From Aplectana chamaeleonis (lineage: Eukaryota; Nematoda; Chromadorea; Rhabditida; Cosmocercidae), in NCBI GenBank assembly GCA_029168955.1, contig JAPDOI010001742.1, positions 1-64,000 on the forward strand: DNA of 64,000 nt, given 5' to 3'. Shown piece after piece: positions 34,701-45,299 of the stretch. The notes under the pieces were generated by a model, which saw nothing but the letters and a program-made list of their open reading frames with translations, was not told where the DNA came from and did not search any database. How positions within the stretch are numbered: position 1 is the first letter of the stretch; every line of letters starts with the position of its first letter. A program made the translations under genes and the position numbers.

Positions 34701-36050
34701 GTGCAAGGCAGGAGGAAAGAGAGGCAAGAACTAATGAATGATTCAAAAAATTATTCCATTCGAAAGTTGAAAGATTAACAACATACGAAACAATTTTTGG
34801 AAATGTAATTAGAATTCACCGATTTTTGTGTAACTCTAGCCGGAATACGCCTGAAAATCTATGTGTGACCAGAAACAAGTATCTTTATGTAGCAATATAG
34901 GAAATGTACAACATATAACTGCCAACGCGAGAGCTCTTACAGTAACAGCAAAGCCTGAGCATCAAGTGAATGAAGCGAAATCCGAGGGTGACACTCTAAC
35001 ATACTACGCTGAACGCCGACAACGAACTGGTTCACTAGTCCGTGCCTGCCCCATAGAGCCGGCCCCCTCTCATCTACACGACCTCATAAACTCGGCGACT
35101 ACCTGATTTCCTGTTAATTGTGGCCGGCCACGACAAGCATTCAAACCACAAAAAACGCTTTCGCCTCTGCAGCCCAATTTCGATCAAACTAGAGGTAGCG
35201 GAGGACTGTTTTCCGCAATTTTGGTTACCGCTGGCGACAACTCGCACAAGAAAGAGGCGACGCTCAGAATGGCACTGACATTGACCAGGTAGAATGAACC
35301 CCAATGAGGGACGATCACAGGCCGGATTCAGCTGTGACACATGCATCCAGTGGCCCTTCATCAATAATGCCCAGAAAACAAACAATGACAGCCCGCGCAG
35401 CCTGCCACTGGGGGCCGCTCGGCAGTGAGTTATGGACCGAAACAATTAGCACAAGTGGGTTACGAGGACACTAGCCTGAAGTGGCAGTATGGGGTGACAG
35501 ATAGGTTGTGGTAAGTTGAGATTCAAAAGTAGTCATCATGGGCGTGTGTATAAAACTTCTCATGGTCTCGTAAGGTGAGGTCTTCATCATAGAAGATGTA
35601 ATCATTTTTGAAGTGGTGGTCGGATTGGGTTCCAAAGACTCAGGTGGACTTTCTCCAACAACATGATCTGTACATATATCGATCGTGAATTTCATATAAC
35701 ATTATGCAGGTCGGTAATTTCGAGTCTTTCCTGAACAGAAGTCATGGAAGTACAAATTAGGCCACTAACAAGACATGTATTATAAGTGAGAGCGGTCGTT
35801 ACGAAAGAAATGTACATTTCTAGAGCTTTTTTTGGATGTAGAATCTCAATATGGTCTTAGAAGCTGCCTACTATTGCTCATCAAGCTTCACAGAGAGGTT
35901 AAGGTTCTTTCCATCAAGAAGTTTTAGGGTGTTCAAAAAAATGTTCCGAATCTATCTCAAAACCTTTATGCGGAGATAACTTATCATTCTAAATGCGACT
36001 CTCGACTCCGTTTGAGGACACTTCAAGGTCTAGGTTACGGTACGTTAAAT
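34701..36050. other. No gene recognised
   Basis: Short ORFs only (35074-35445 minus, 123 codons, has no recognised motif). Confidence 0.4.
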
Positions 36051-36051
36051 A

Positions 36052-36297
36052 CCGTTTAGTCGGTTCAAATTTGTGTCCGCCCACGCAGTCAGCGTGTCTG
36101 TCAAGTAGCTGTCATGAAGGCATTTTTTGAACCTGTAAATCGATTAGCAGAAATGCTAGATTGATATTGAACGGAATCTCGGTCAGCTTGTCCCTGACGC
36201 GAACAGACTCGTCCAAAAAATGCCGTCGCAATAGCCGCCTGACACGCACGCCGACCGCGTGGGCGGACAGTTTCTTTTGATCAGACCTTAGGTTCAT
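36052..36297. mobile_element. Palindromic MITE family G, copy 2
   Basis: TGTCCGCCCACGCAGTCAGC at the left pairs with GCCGACCGCGTGGGCGGACA at the right; arms continue through TGTCAAGTAGCTGTC / inverse. No ORF. Confidence 0.7.
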
Positions 36298-36531
36298 TCA
36301 TTGTGAACGTAGGCAGCTCATAAGAACATGTTCGAATTCTACATTTAAAAGTTCGAAAAAGTTCAAAAAATAAAACTTTTCAATGAAATTGGAATTTTTC
36401 CAAAAAAAACTGAAATTCCACTTCTACATATGTAACAGTCGTTTACTCGAAGCAGTCGAAATTCGATTTTTTTCGAAACGCGTAGATATAGTCCTGCTAG
36501 CCGGTTTAATAGGATCCAATATGGGCATATA

Positions 36532-37161
36532 CAGTCGGCACTGATCGCACTAATACTATGCGTTCCTTATTGTGCGTTGGCGCAAACTTGGCGAACGTGA
36601 GATGTGTCCGAATGACTCTGTCCGCTCACGCCGACGGAGTGCATGTAGAGCGGCTATTGCGGAAGCGTTCTTTTTTCGGACGAGCCTTCCCACGTCTGCA
36701 AACAGCCGGCCGGGATATCACCCTTATATTCGTCGTATATTCCTGCTGATCGATAGGCAGGTCCAAGAAATGCTTCCGTAGTAACAGCTCGACAAGATCG
36801 CGTACCGCGTGGGCGTCCAATCCCGTCAGGCCGACCTTGTGGCCGACATAACATACAGTTGACCGCAATGTTAAAAGGACATGGTGCGGTTGGGGACTCG
36901 CACTAAAACTACGGTAGAGTCTGGCACTTTGCCAGATTTCGTCATCGATCAGCGCCACAGCTGATATTCTCGTGCGCAGAGAGACGACGGTTGGCGCCGA
37001 TCGATGACGAAATCTGGCAAACTGCCAGATTCTACCGTAGTTTTAGCACGAGTCCGCAACCTCACCAGGTCCTACTAACATTGCTGTAAACTATATGCGC
37101 ACCGAGTTTGCGCCAACGCATATTAGGGAACGCGAAGTACTAGTGCTATCCGTGCCGACTG
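36532..37161. mobile_element. 630-bp TIR element with TA duplication (family F)
   Basis: Ends begin CAGTCGGCAC on both sides and are flanked by TA (36530-36531 and 37162-37163), as in Tc1/mariner elements. The inverted repeats run about 70 bp (ACTATGCGTTCCTTA / inverse, then GCGTTGGCGCAAACT). Inside lie a diverged family G palindrome (36608-36835) and a separate near-perfect hairpin (36884-37049). Confidence 0.85.
36884..37049. mobile_element. Nested 166-bp hairpin MITE
   Basis: Arms of about 75 bp: GGTGCGGTTGGGGACTCG, then ACTAAAACTACGGTAGA, CTGGCA and TTTGCCAGATTTCGTCATCG, pair almost perfectly with the right half. It sits within the family F element. Confidence 0.8.
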
Positions 37162-37364
37162 TACCTCATTTTTTCATTTCCGTTATTTCGTTCTACTGCC
37201 GAGAAAGAAAATTTGAGTTTTCTCGATAGTAGAAAACTTGGCGGAAAATCGAACATTCTTCGATATCCGAATAATTGACTATGTGTATTTTGAAAAAAAA
37301 TAGACTGGCCGCCATCGAATTATGCTGTAAAAATCGTCTATTTCAGAGTGAAATTTATTTCGGT

Positions 37365-37490
37365 TTACCGCGTGCGTCTGCGCGCCTATGCTGTGTTTCC
37401 TTCTCCCCACACTTTCTCGCTGTCTCGACCCTCCATTCGCACAAGCACGCCAGGGAACAAACTGAAATCGCCTCCGAAACAGAGAATATA
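37365..37490 (+). repeat. Dispersed repeat family K, copy 2
   Basis: GCGTGCGTCTGCGCGCCTAT, GCTGTGTTTCCTTC, TCTCGCTGTCTC, GCACGCCAGGGAACAAACTG and CGCCTCCGAAACAGAGAATA; closest to the 59240 copy. Confidence 0.65.
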
Positions 37491-37699
37491 TAAAGTCAAG
37501 GTTGCTCGGATGAGTCCGGGCGGAGTAAGAAGCGGAGCGGTCGGTCATGGCAAAATACAACAGTCATAAGTAGATTTTGACATGATAAGCCGGATGAGCC
37601 TTGCTTCGACCGGCTCAAAATGAGCGGCCTAGGCTATATATAATGTCGCCCTCCAATAAATAGCCAGGAAATCAAGCAGAGTTGTTTGAATGCGTAAGA

Positions 37700-37948
37700 A
37701 GGAAGCAGATAAGCCTGTCTGAATGAGAATGTCCGCCCACGCGGTCGGCGTGCGTGTCGAGCGGGCGTCACAAAGACATCTTTCAGACGCGCCTTTCGAC
37801 GGCTGCAAGCATCTGACTAGACTATTATTCAACATTCCTCTAATACTTCACCTGATCAATTTAAAAGTACGAAAAACGCCTACGCGACGGCCGCTGAACA
37901 CGTACGCCGAATGCATGGGCGGACAGTCTCATTCGGGCGGACTTTGAA
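37700..37948. mobile_element. Palindromic MITE family G, copy 3
   Basis: Left GAATGAGAATGTCCGCCCAC pairs with right GGGCGGACAGTCTCATTCGG; the arms also share CGGTCGGCGTGCGTGTCGAG. Confidence 0.7.
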
Positions 37949-37949
37949 T

Positions 37950-38396
37950 GCACGGTTCGCGATAAAAACTGTTGCTGGGTTATCTTCATGAGATTGCAGA
38001 TCTGACCATCACAAATCTGGAAAAAAAGTGAAACGTTGAAGGGAAAACACTCAGGAGCAAGTTATTGCTTGGTATCGGCCCGCCTCCAATTTTCTAGATT
38101 TCTATAAATGCCTCGCTTGCCAACTTTTATTTCCCTTCTAAAGTGATTTCTGAGCATTTGTGGAGACTACTGACTACTTTAACAGCAAAATGAAAGGCGG
38201 ATAAGCAAGCACCAAGGCAAGCCTCGTTAATTAGGGGGCCGGCCGGCACCAGTAATTAGCCGGTATCCCTTGTTTTCGAGCGTTTTCCCCGCAATATTCC
38301 GGGTATTTTCACTTATTTTTACTTTTGTAATGTCAAAATCTACATTCTCATGAAGAAAGATTGAAAATCGTTTTTATCGCGAACTCTGCCTTTAAG
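37950..38396. mobile_element. Family C MITE, copy with decayed left end
   Basis: Right end TTTTTATCGCGAACTCTGCC then TTTAAG matches the family C terminus; the left partner GTTCGCGATAAAAACTGTT at about 37960 lacks the outermost bases where it meets the family G element. Confidence 0.55.
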
Positions 38397-38652
38397 TCAA
38401 AAACAACTGAAAAGCGAAAAAAACGGTTTTAGACATCCGGTGTTAAACTATTGGTGCAAAACATTGTCGACTTCTTGAAAAGATGGAATCAGAAATGAGT
38501 CTAGAGGGTAAGAAAAAGGGAAAATTGCAGAAGCCTAAATCGTTGACGGAATTTCATTCTTCAAAAAATCATCCAATGGAGGTGAAACTTTGAGAATTGA
38601 CGTAAATGCGGCCTGCGACCTCGACCTGCGTATAGCGGAATCTCGCCTATTC

Positions 38653-39173
38653 AGAAAAATGAAAACAAGTTACTCGTAACACAAAAAGCCGGGAACAAGT
38701 TACTTGTAACACATCTTAGCCTATATAAGTTACTTGCGACCTATCTCGTGTCAGCCTATTAAAGTTACTGTGCTTATCTGGGCCGAACTCCGGTCCGCAA
38801 TAGAGTCTCGACACGCTTTGCGGCCGCACGCGCTCGAGTCGGTCGAGTTTCCAGCGCCAAAGCCGACTCGATATGGCATTTTTATACAGTTGTCTTCGAT
38901 TTTGTTTAGTTTCCAGTCTCTAAAACCCACCTGGAGTCAACAGATCGGCGGCTGCGGCGCTGGAAACTCTTCCGACTCGAAAGCGCGCGGCCGCAGAGCG
39001 TGTCGAGACGCAATTGCGGACCGGAATTTGACCCAGATAAGCACAATTCACATAACATATCAACTGGATGCCGCGTGCGGCGCGCCATGCTGCATGTAAC
39101 TTACATGGCTGAAGATAAGTTGCAAGTAACCTAAATTGGAGAAGATATTCTACAAGTAACTTGTTTTGAACAG
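38653..39173. mobile_element. Family D repeat, copy 2, with nested family E MITE
   Basis: Begins TTCAGAAAAATGAAAACAAG and ends TACAAGTAACTTGTTTTGAA. Contains the usual GTTACTTG and ACATGTAAC words. It has no SL-like block; its middle is interrupted by the family E element at 38768-39046. Confidence 0.7.
38768..39046. mobile_element. 279-bp palindromic MITE, family E, copy 3
   Basis: CTGTGCTTATCTGGGCCGAA at the left preceded by TA; right end GATAAGCACA with the last base changed. Inserted into a family D repeat, so family E moved after family D. Confidence 0.88.
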
Positions 39174-39398
39174 TTATAAAGTTGGCGCGAATTCACAGAA
39201 GACAGTTTGTAAGGAAGTATACGACGCGCTCCAGAGTATAACCTTGGTTTGATCAATAAAATCAAATGAAACAATAATTTAAGAATTCCAATCTCAAAAC
39301 ACACGCTGCCATTTACAGAAATCAACGTTAACGAGAAAGCAAGTCATGAAAATAGGGAAAACCATTCAGAAATCGACTGACTGCTCTAGAAACAGTCT

Positions 39399-39634
39399 TT
39401 AAAAGCAGTGTTCATGATAAAAACCGTATTATGGTTTTCGATGTTTTTGGGTACGTAAGTCCACCAAGAAGAGGTTAAGAGGGAAACGTCCTCACAGAAC
39501 ACTCAATTACCGAAAAAAAAAACTGCTCTCGCCGTTTTTTGCCGCAATTCCGTTCTTATTCTCCTCAGAGGGTCCAAAAACTTACGTTTTTGCCGAAAAA
39601 CGGATAACTTTTTCATCGTGAACACTGCCTTTAA
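39399..39634. mobile_element. TTAA-type MITE family C, short copy
   Basis: TTAAAAGCAGTGTTCATGAT at the left and, inverted, TTAAAGGCAGTGTTCACGAT at the right; TTAA at both ends. 236 bp. Confidence 0.8.
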
Positions 39635-39638
39635 AGAC

Positions 39639-40091
39639 TTAGAGGTAGTGTCCACGATGAATATCGCACTCGAGTTCGACCGAAAATGGGATTGTTTGGT
39701 CGTGAGGTAACTAAAAGTGAAGAAACAGCGAAGAAAAACGTCCAGAATTAGTCAAAATAACGGTTTCTAAATTCAGGGCGTGGACGAGAATCATGGACCC
39801 CGCTGATTTCGGCAAGCGCGCGCTGATCGCGGAATCTGCGCGAATCGATCATGCTAATCGCTGCAGAGTGGCTTGGCACTTTGCCATCGAAACGTGTGCG
39901 GCGCCACAAGCTCGTCCGATTGGGGGCGGACCGGGATAGGTAGGCGCACCGGGATAGCTTTCAAAGCCGTTTTTATTGACTGCTGGCCAGTTTTCGTCGC
40001 TTTCTTCGACCTTATCCTCTCCAGCATCTGCCAACTTAGTGTGTTCCACCGAGACCTCGAGAACGAGATTGATCGTGAACACTGCCTTTAA
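39639..40091. mobile_element. TTAA-type MITE family C, 453-bp copy
   Basis: Left end AGAGGTAGTGTCCACGATGA (its TTAA mutated to TTAG) and right end TCGTGAACACTGCC with TTTAAG. It lies 4 bp from the preceding copy, so two family C insertions are back to back. Confidence 0.75.
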
Positions 40092-40141
40092 GTTGAAGAG
40101 GAAGATTCTGAGCAAAAACGCGGGAAGGTATTGGTGGACAC

Positions 40142-40925
40142 CAGGGCTGTGCGGAACTCTTTTTCAAGATTCTCGGAGACGGAAACGGAAGAAAAATGGC
40201 TAAAAAACGCCGGAAACGGAAACGGAAGCGATAAAAAACTATGGATTGTCTCATTCTTACGTTCCGTCGCTGCCCATTGGTTACAGTTCTATTCAATAAC
40301 CTATGGTTTCAGTCAATAAATCAATAATTATTCAAACTACATAAAATTACTATAGGGCATTCCACGATTTCGGATCTTCGCTCCAGAAAAAAAAAACAGA
40401 AAAGGCAGTTTCAAAAATTTGTATATGTAACAACCCCTCCGAAACAGTGTACAGCCTGTCCCCTAGTCCAGGCTATACTAGGTGCAGGTGAAGCGGGCGG
40501 CCGCGTTGCGTGTTCAAGACCGATAGAAGTGAACCTCCAGGTTCTCACGGACGGCATTCTAGACTTTCTGTTGAATCTTTATTTTGAATCCTGGGCAAAT
40601 ACCGCTCAATCAAATTCAGAAAGTAAGAAAAAACTACTCGGTGACAACAAGAAAAATCACTTGTGATCTGCCTCTAATTTTAGAAACCCTAACTTTGCTG
40701 AGAATCTCAGCCAGGGATTAGATATTCGATTGAACAAAAGAGGTCGAAAGTGTTTCTCAGCCTCTCAGGATGCCTACGAGCACCCTTGCTTAGACCCACT
40801 ACCATTACCCGTGTAGCATCATTTTCATCCGGTTCCGGGCCTAAAAAGTCGGAAACGGAAGAGGAACAGAACAGCCCAAAAAAAACACCGGAAATACGGA
40901 AACTGAACAGTTCCGGACAGCCCTG
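40142..40925. mobile_element. Non-autonomous hAT transposon, 784 bp
   Basis: Inverted ends CAGGGCTGTGCGGAACT and CAGGGCTGTCCGGAACT (one mismatch), flanked by the perfect 8-bp duplication GTGGACAC (40134-40141 and 40926-40933). GGAAACGGAA words are subterminal on both sides. No transposase. Same superfamily as 18328-19486 but a different family. Confidence 0.93.
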
Positions 40926-41329
40926 GTGGACACTGATGGGATACAGCAATAAATCCCGAAAAATCGACAAAAAAATATGAACTAAATCTTGTGTGGAAAA
41001 GGTAAAACAGTGTGCTCGAACCGATTCAGACAATGAGGATATCGAATGGCGTGGATCACCTGGACGCTGCCGACGCATGGATTGCGCATGTGCTAGCGTA
41101 GGTCGCCACCACCTGCGCGACGGGGGGCCGTTGTGACCTCATCGCGAGTTCAACCGCCAATGCCCGACCTTTCAATAATGTACGTCGAGTGAGTGGTCTC
41201 CTCTACACCGCTCCGTAATTGCACTCAATCTCGACACTTTTTTGGGTGATGAATCTTGCCCAGTATATACACTTCTGTAAGGCACCAACACTAGACAAAG
41301 GTTGATCAAATGGAGAGGAAGCTTTTAGG

Positions 41330-42240
41330 CGTTTGCTATAAACGCTTGACAATGTGGAGGAGGTGCCAGCATCTCCAGCGCGCAATCTCAAGCAGCAATG
41401 AAAGTCGACTTCGACTGCTCGGGCATAGTACTAAGAAGAACGCCGATCAGTCTCGTACAACACGCTTTAAAGCGCAGTGTTCACGATGAAAATCGTTTTT
41501 CGTTTTCACTATTAAAGACGTCCCATGCTGATCTGTAATGTAAATTTGAAATCATACAAGATCTTCAGAATGGTTATGGTTCCTGCAAAAAATCGAGCTA
41601 GGAAGTGACGTGAACGAGTTGAGTCCGATATTGTAAACTTCCGTCTTTTGCAGCCGATCTATGTGTGCTGACCTGAGTAAAGAGAGAAGCTGAGAATGGA
41701 GGGAAGAACGGGGCTAATGATTGAAAATCATCACTCATCTCCACGATCTCGAGCATCATTGTCTCACGTCGCCGGTGGGCGTGATGCGCTTTGGGGTTTT
41801 CAATGCGCCTGGAAGTTGCAACTTCGCTCTTTTTGGGACTCTTCCTGGCTCGTATTCATGCGTTCTTTGGATGTTAACGTTACAGAGTGTCCCTCCACTA
41901 CCCAATCCCAGTGGAATTTCGAAAACTTTTTTCATCGTGAACACTGCCTTTAAGAATGCTTCCAAATCCTGTCTGGAAACGGCCACCTGGGCGTAGGCGG
42001 AAGTTCTGGACGGATGTGGTTAAAGAGGATTTGAAGTCACTCGGCATCGAAAGACAGTTCAGGGGCGATGTTTCGTTTCGCAGGAAATGGAATGGTGGCA
42101 GCTGGATGGAATGTGTTCAAATTGTGGCTGAAGACCGTGAAAAATGGACACGGCTGACTACTAGGACGGCACACCTCGGTGAAGATGCGGAATGACCGCG
42201 TCAGGCGAAAGCCAACCGATTAAGTCAAGTAAGTCAAGGT
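41330..42240 (+). pseudogene. RTE-type retrotransposon C-terminus, interrupted
   Basis: The plus strand encodes the tail of an RTE-like ORF2: SRLRLLGH (41406-41431), a one-base frameshift, VLRRTPISLVQHAL (up to 41470), and after a MITE PVWKRPPGRRRKFWTDVVKE, QFRGDVSFRRKW and AEDREKW...RTAHLGEDAE, stop at 42193. The last part, with its GRxRxxW and RTAHLGEDA ending, is a well-known signature of nematode RTE elements. Taking out the 41467 MITE with one TTAA joins QHAL to RMLPNP in frame. The 3' tail contains AAGTCAAGTAAGTCAAG. It is truncated upstream and dead. Confidence 0.88.
41467..41953. mobile_element. TTAA-type MITE family C, inside the RTE fragment
   Basis: 487 bp. Left TTAAAGCGCAGTGTTCACGA and right (inverted) TTAAAGGCAGTGTTCACGAT; TTAA duplicated at 41467-41470 and 41950-41953. 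The insertion splits an RTE leucine codon run. Confidence 0.92.
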
Positions 42241-42330
42241 ATATACATACTTTTCACATTAACCTACTTCTACATGCACTTGTAACCACGAAGGAACCCA
42301 ATGAACCAAATTATACATTGTTTTTTTTTC

Positions 42331-42821
42331 TTAAAGGCAGTGTTCACGATGATTTTCTTCTTTGAGTTTTTCACATAACACGATGCGTTGGCTCCCAAGT
42401 GTTACCAAATTTACGAAGATATGGCGAAAAAAGCATTTAAACGTTGTATTTCAGTGACATGATTCTATAACATGGACTAGTTGCCCGGTTGCGTGAACAT
42501 GTTCATGGTGGTTGTCACCGGTGGAAAGTTGTGACAATCGAAAATAGAAGAATATTTCATGCAAAGCAGGATTAGTTAGGGCCCTAAGGAAAGAACCGAG
42601 CAATAGAGAGTAGAGAATTGCTAAGGACGGGTCCACGAAAGATTTCATTGTTACAACAAACACTTCCTCTGACACTCAAGAGGCGGGGTGATACTTAAGG
42701 TTTTCGTGTACTTCTAATGCGTTTTTCTAAATTTCTACGTCATTTTAGTTCTACCCAGGGGTAACTTATCCAATATAGCGAATAATCTCAAAATTTAAGA
42801 TTATCGTGAACACTGCCTTCA
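42331..42821. mobile_element. TTAA-type MITE family C, 491-bp copy
   Basis: TTAAAGGCAGTGTTCACGAT at the left and ATCGTGAACACTGCC at the right with TTAA degraded to TTCA. Confidence 0.85.
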
Positions 42822-43289
42822 AATTATAGAGCGAATATTAGGAACGCTGACTTCAGCCCTAAATTCCTTGAGTACATATAGGGCTACTGATCTGGCATAA
42901 TCTCCTGTAATCCATACGATAACAATTCAGAAGGTAACCAAAGACTCACTGCCATTGAGTATTGAAAAATATTGTTTTCAATTTTAGCTCAAGGGTTGTT
43001 AAGGTTTTCTGAACACAGATTCGAGACCTCTTCTATGTACAGTTTTGAAAGAGTTACTATTGAATGTTGGTTAAGGCAGTGTCCACGATAAATTTCGTAT
43101 TTGATTTTTCGCCGGAAATCAAGAGATTGGGGTTTCATTGGAGCTATAGGGTCGAAACAACGAACAAAAACGAGCCCGAAAGAGCCCTTATTGGCTCCGA
43201 AATCCACTCGCGCTAATCCTTTCCCCGCGTGCATCAGATTCGTATCGATTGATTAGAAAAGTCCGGCGCGAGCGGATTTCGGAACAGAT

Positions 43290-43998
43290 ACTCAGAAAAA
43301 TGAAAACAAGTAACTTGTAACATAAAAGGGCGAAAACAAGTTACTTGTAACATATCTGAGCCGATGTAGGTCACTTGCGGGTTATCTCATGCCAATTAAG
43401 TTATATGTAACATATCGGCGGGATACTGCGCGCGGTGCGCCTCAGATGTTACATGTAACTTCAATGACTTTAGATAAGTCGCAAGTAACTTACATCAGCT
43501 TATACATAACTAACTTGTTATCTTCTGATAAAGGCTAACAATGAATGCATGAGTGCCGCTCATCATTATAATAAATATCCCAGAGAGGATGCTACGTGCA
43601 GTGCGCCTCCGGTATGTTACATGTAACTTAAAGGGCACAATATAAGTCGCAAGTAACTTAAGTCGGCGAAGAATATATTTCCAAGGTTGATGTACGAAGC
43701 ACTCGCAGGGTCAGGCTTACGACTAGCGTTGCTGTTGGTTCAATTACCCAAGTCCAAGGTGCTTGACCCCACACCAGCCGGGAAGGCCCTGCACAGCATT
43801 TTTTTGCGTATTGTGTGGTGTGGGACGCATCCTCTGCGTCGCGTGTCGTCTGCGTCACGTGATGGCCACCCATAGCGAAAATTCAAATTTAAGTTACATG
43901 TAACATAAATGTATGTCACATGTAATATAAATGTAAGACACTTGAGACATTCAAGTAAGTTACATTTACATACAAGTAACTCGTTTTGATTTTTCTGA
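43290..43998. mobile_element. Palindromic repeat family D, copy 3, carrying SL-like block
   Basis: ATACTCAGAAAAATGAAAAC at the left pairs with GTTTTGATTTTTCTGAGTAT at the right. Inside are CAAGTTACTTGTAACATATC and related palindromes, and the SL-like block at 43675-43870 in the opposite orientation to the 20919 copy relative to the window. Confidence 0.7.
43737..43860 (+). ncRNA. SL RNA-like gene, copy 2
   Basis: GGTTCAATTACCCAAGTCCAAG (43737-43758), 18 of 22 identical to SL1, followed by a GTG donor, then GACCCCACACCAGC and the Sm-like ACAGCATTTTTTTGCG. TACGAAGCA lies 36-44 nt upstream. Outside the leader it is about 80 percent identical to copy 1, but the last eight leader bases differ between the copies, which is unexpected if both were under selection as leaders. 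It may be a relic. Confidence 0.55.
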
Positions 43999-44119
43999 GT
44001 ATAGGCTCTTTTGGGCTCGTTTCTGTTCGTTCTTCCGAACATATGGCTCCAATAAGACCAAGACTTCCGATTCCCGGCAAAAAGACGAAAACAAATTTTG
44101 TCGTGGACACTGCCTTTAA

Positions 44120-44670
44120 GAGCACCCTCCGCGCTAAAAATCACTTCAATTTTTTTCGGGCTCAGTGTCATGAATGAGCCTGCTAGCCCACACCAGTTCA
44201 ATTTTGTTGAAGCGCATACAGCTGAAAATTCTTCACCGATTCCAATCCGTCGCTAATTGATCATCCAAGAGAATCGAATATCAATCGCTAATAATCAGTA
44301 ATCTATTGATCATATATTTCGGAATAATCTCAACCTCAAAATATATTGGGCTTTAAAAGAAATTAAATGCAAAAATTGAACACTACATACTAGTCACAGA
44401 CTGACTGACCCATACCGCATATGTGAATGGAGAACCAGTATACGGGGAATGACCATACACGGGATTGAGGGATCGGGTCGAAAAACTCTAGAACGGATTA
44501 ATGTCAATCTCATCTCGAGTCGACGCCCATTCAAGCCAGCTATATAATCTCGAAAGAAAAGTGTACATAGAAAATCCGGTTATACTACACAAGAGGGCGT
44601 TGTAATCCACATAGGTCGCCAAAGGGATCGTTCATACTCTCGCCTCGAAGCGGCGCGGCACAGCGCAATC
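44120..44670. other. No recognisable feature
   Basis: AT-rich, no ORF or repeat identified. Confidence 0.4.
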
Positions 44671-44812
44671 CTATGGCCCTAGTTTTACATTGACGATTCG
44701 GTGTCGCTGGTTTTTGCGGAACGTCTGCGAATGGTCAGATTCCGAAATTGACGAATGGCAGACAAGCCGCGGGAGCGGCGAATCGCTGGTGTATAACTAG
44801 GGCCTATAAGGA
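44671..44812. mobile_element. Hairpin MITE within GCGCCGC-rich DNA
   Basis: CCTATGGCCCTAGTTTTACA pairs with TATAACTAGGGCCTATAAGG, and inner ACGATTCGG / inverse-like segments add to a hairpin of about 142 bp. Flanking DNA (44640-45060) repeats GCGCCGC...GCGACGG and CGATCG words about every 60-70 bp. Confidence 0.6.
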
Positions 44813-45149
44813 GTCGTTTGTATTTCCGCCGCCCAGCGGCGACGGGCAATCCTACTATATCGATCGTGCCGCGCCACGAGATCAATGTTACAGAAGTGCA
44901 CTTCGTCGCGCCGCTCGGCGACGGAAGTATGAACTACCTCCAATACTGATCACGCAGCGCCGCAAGATCGATATCATAGGATTGCACTTTGTCGCGCCGC
45001 GTCGAGAGCATAAGGCCTCTTTCAGAGTTCGATCGCCGTGGGACGCGAAGGGATGATAGCCATGAGCATCGATCGAGATCGCGTCGCAGGTCGATCTGCA
45101 CTCAAAACATGCCATCGCGACGATCAGCGATCGCACTCTGAGAGAGGCC

Positions 45150-45282
45150 TAAGGGGCCGAATAGAGTCCCGCCGCTGAAAGGCGTAGCAGCGTGTAATCG
45201 AGGAGTATCGACAATGCATGATCGATTTTCCTCCATTGCATGCTGCCGCGCCTTTCAGCGGCGGGACTCTATTTGGTCCCTA
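45150..45282. mobile_element. Hairpin MITE with 30-bp perfect arms
   Basis: AATAGAGTCCCGCCGCTGAA continuing AGGCG at the left, and the exact inverse (CGCCTTTCAGCGGCGGGACT) at the right. The arms then weaken. 130 bp, no ORF. Confidence 0.8.
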
Positions 45283-45299
45283 AACGACCCCTAAAAACC

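Larger units (their letters stand above)
43071..44119. mobile_element. Family C MITE enlarged by nested family D repeats
   Basis: TTAAGGCAGTGTCCACGATA at the left and, inverted, TTAAAGGCAGTGTCCACGAC at the right. The outer 130 bp of each end are inverted copies (GAGCCCGAAAGAGCC / GGCTCTTTTGGGCTCG; ATTGGCTCC...). Between them sits family D sequence (43290-43998) with an SL-like block. 1049 bp in total. Confidence 0.8.

Noticed and set aside
34281..34727. 148-codon minus-strand Ser/Leu-rich ORF
   Set aside because: Reverse complement of the GAAAGA hexamer array.
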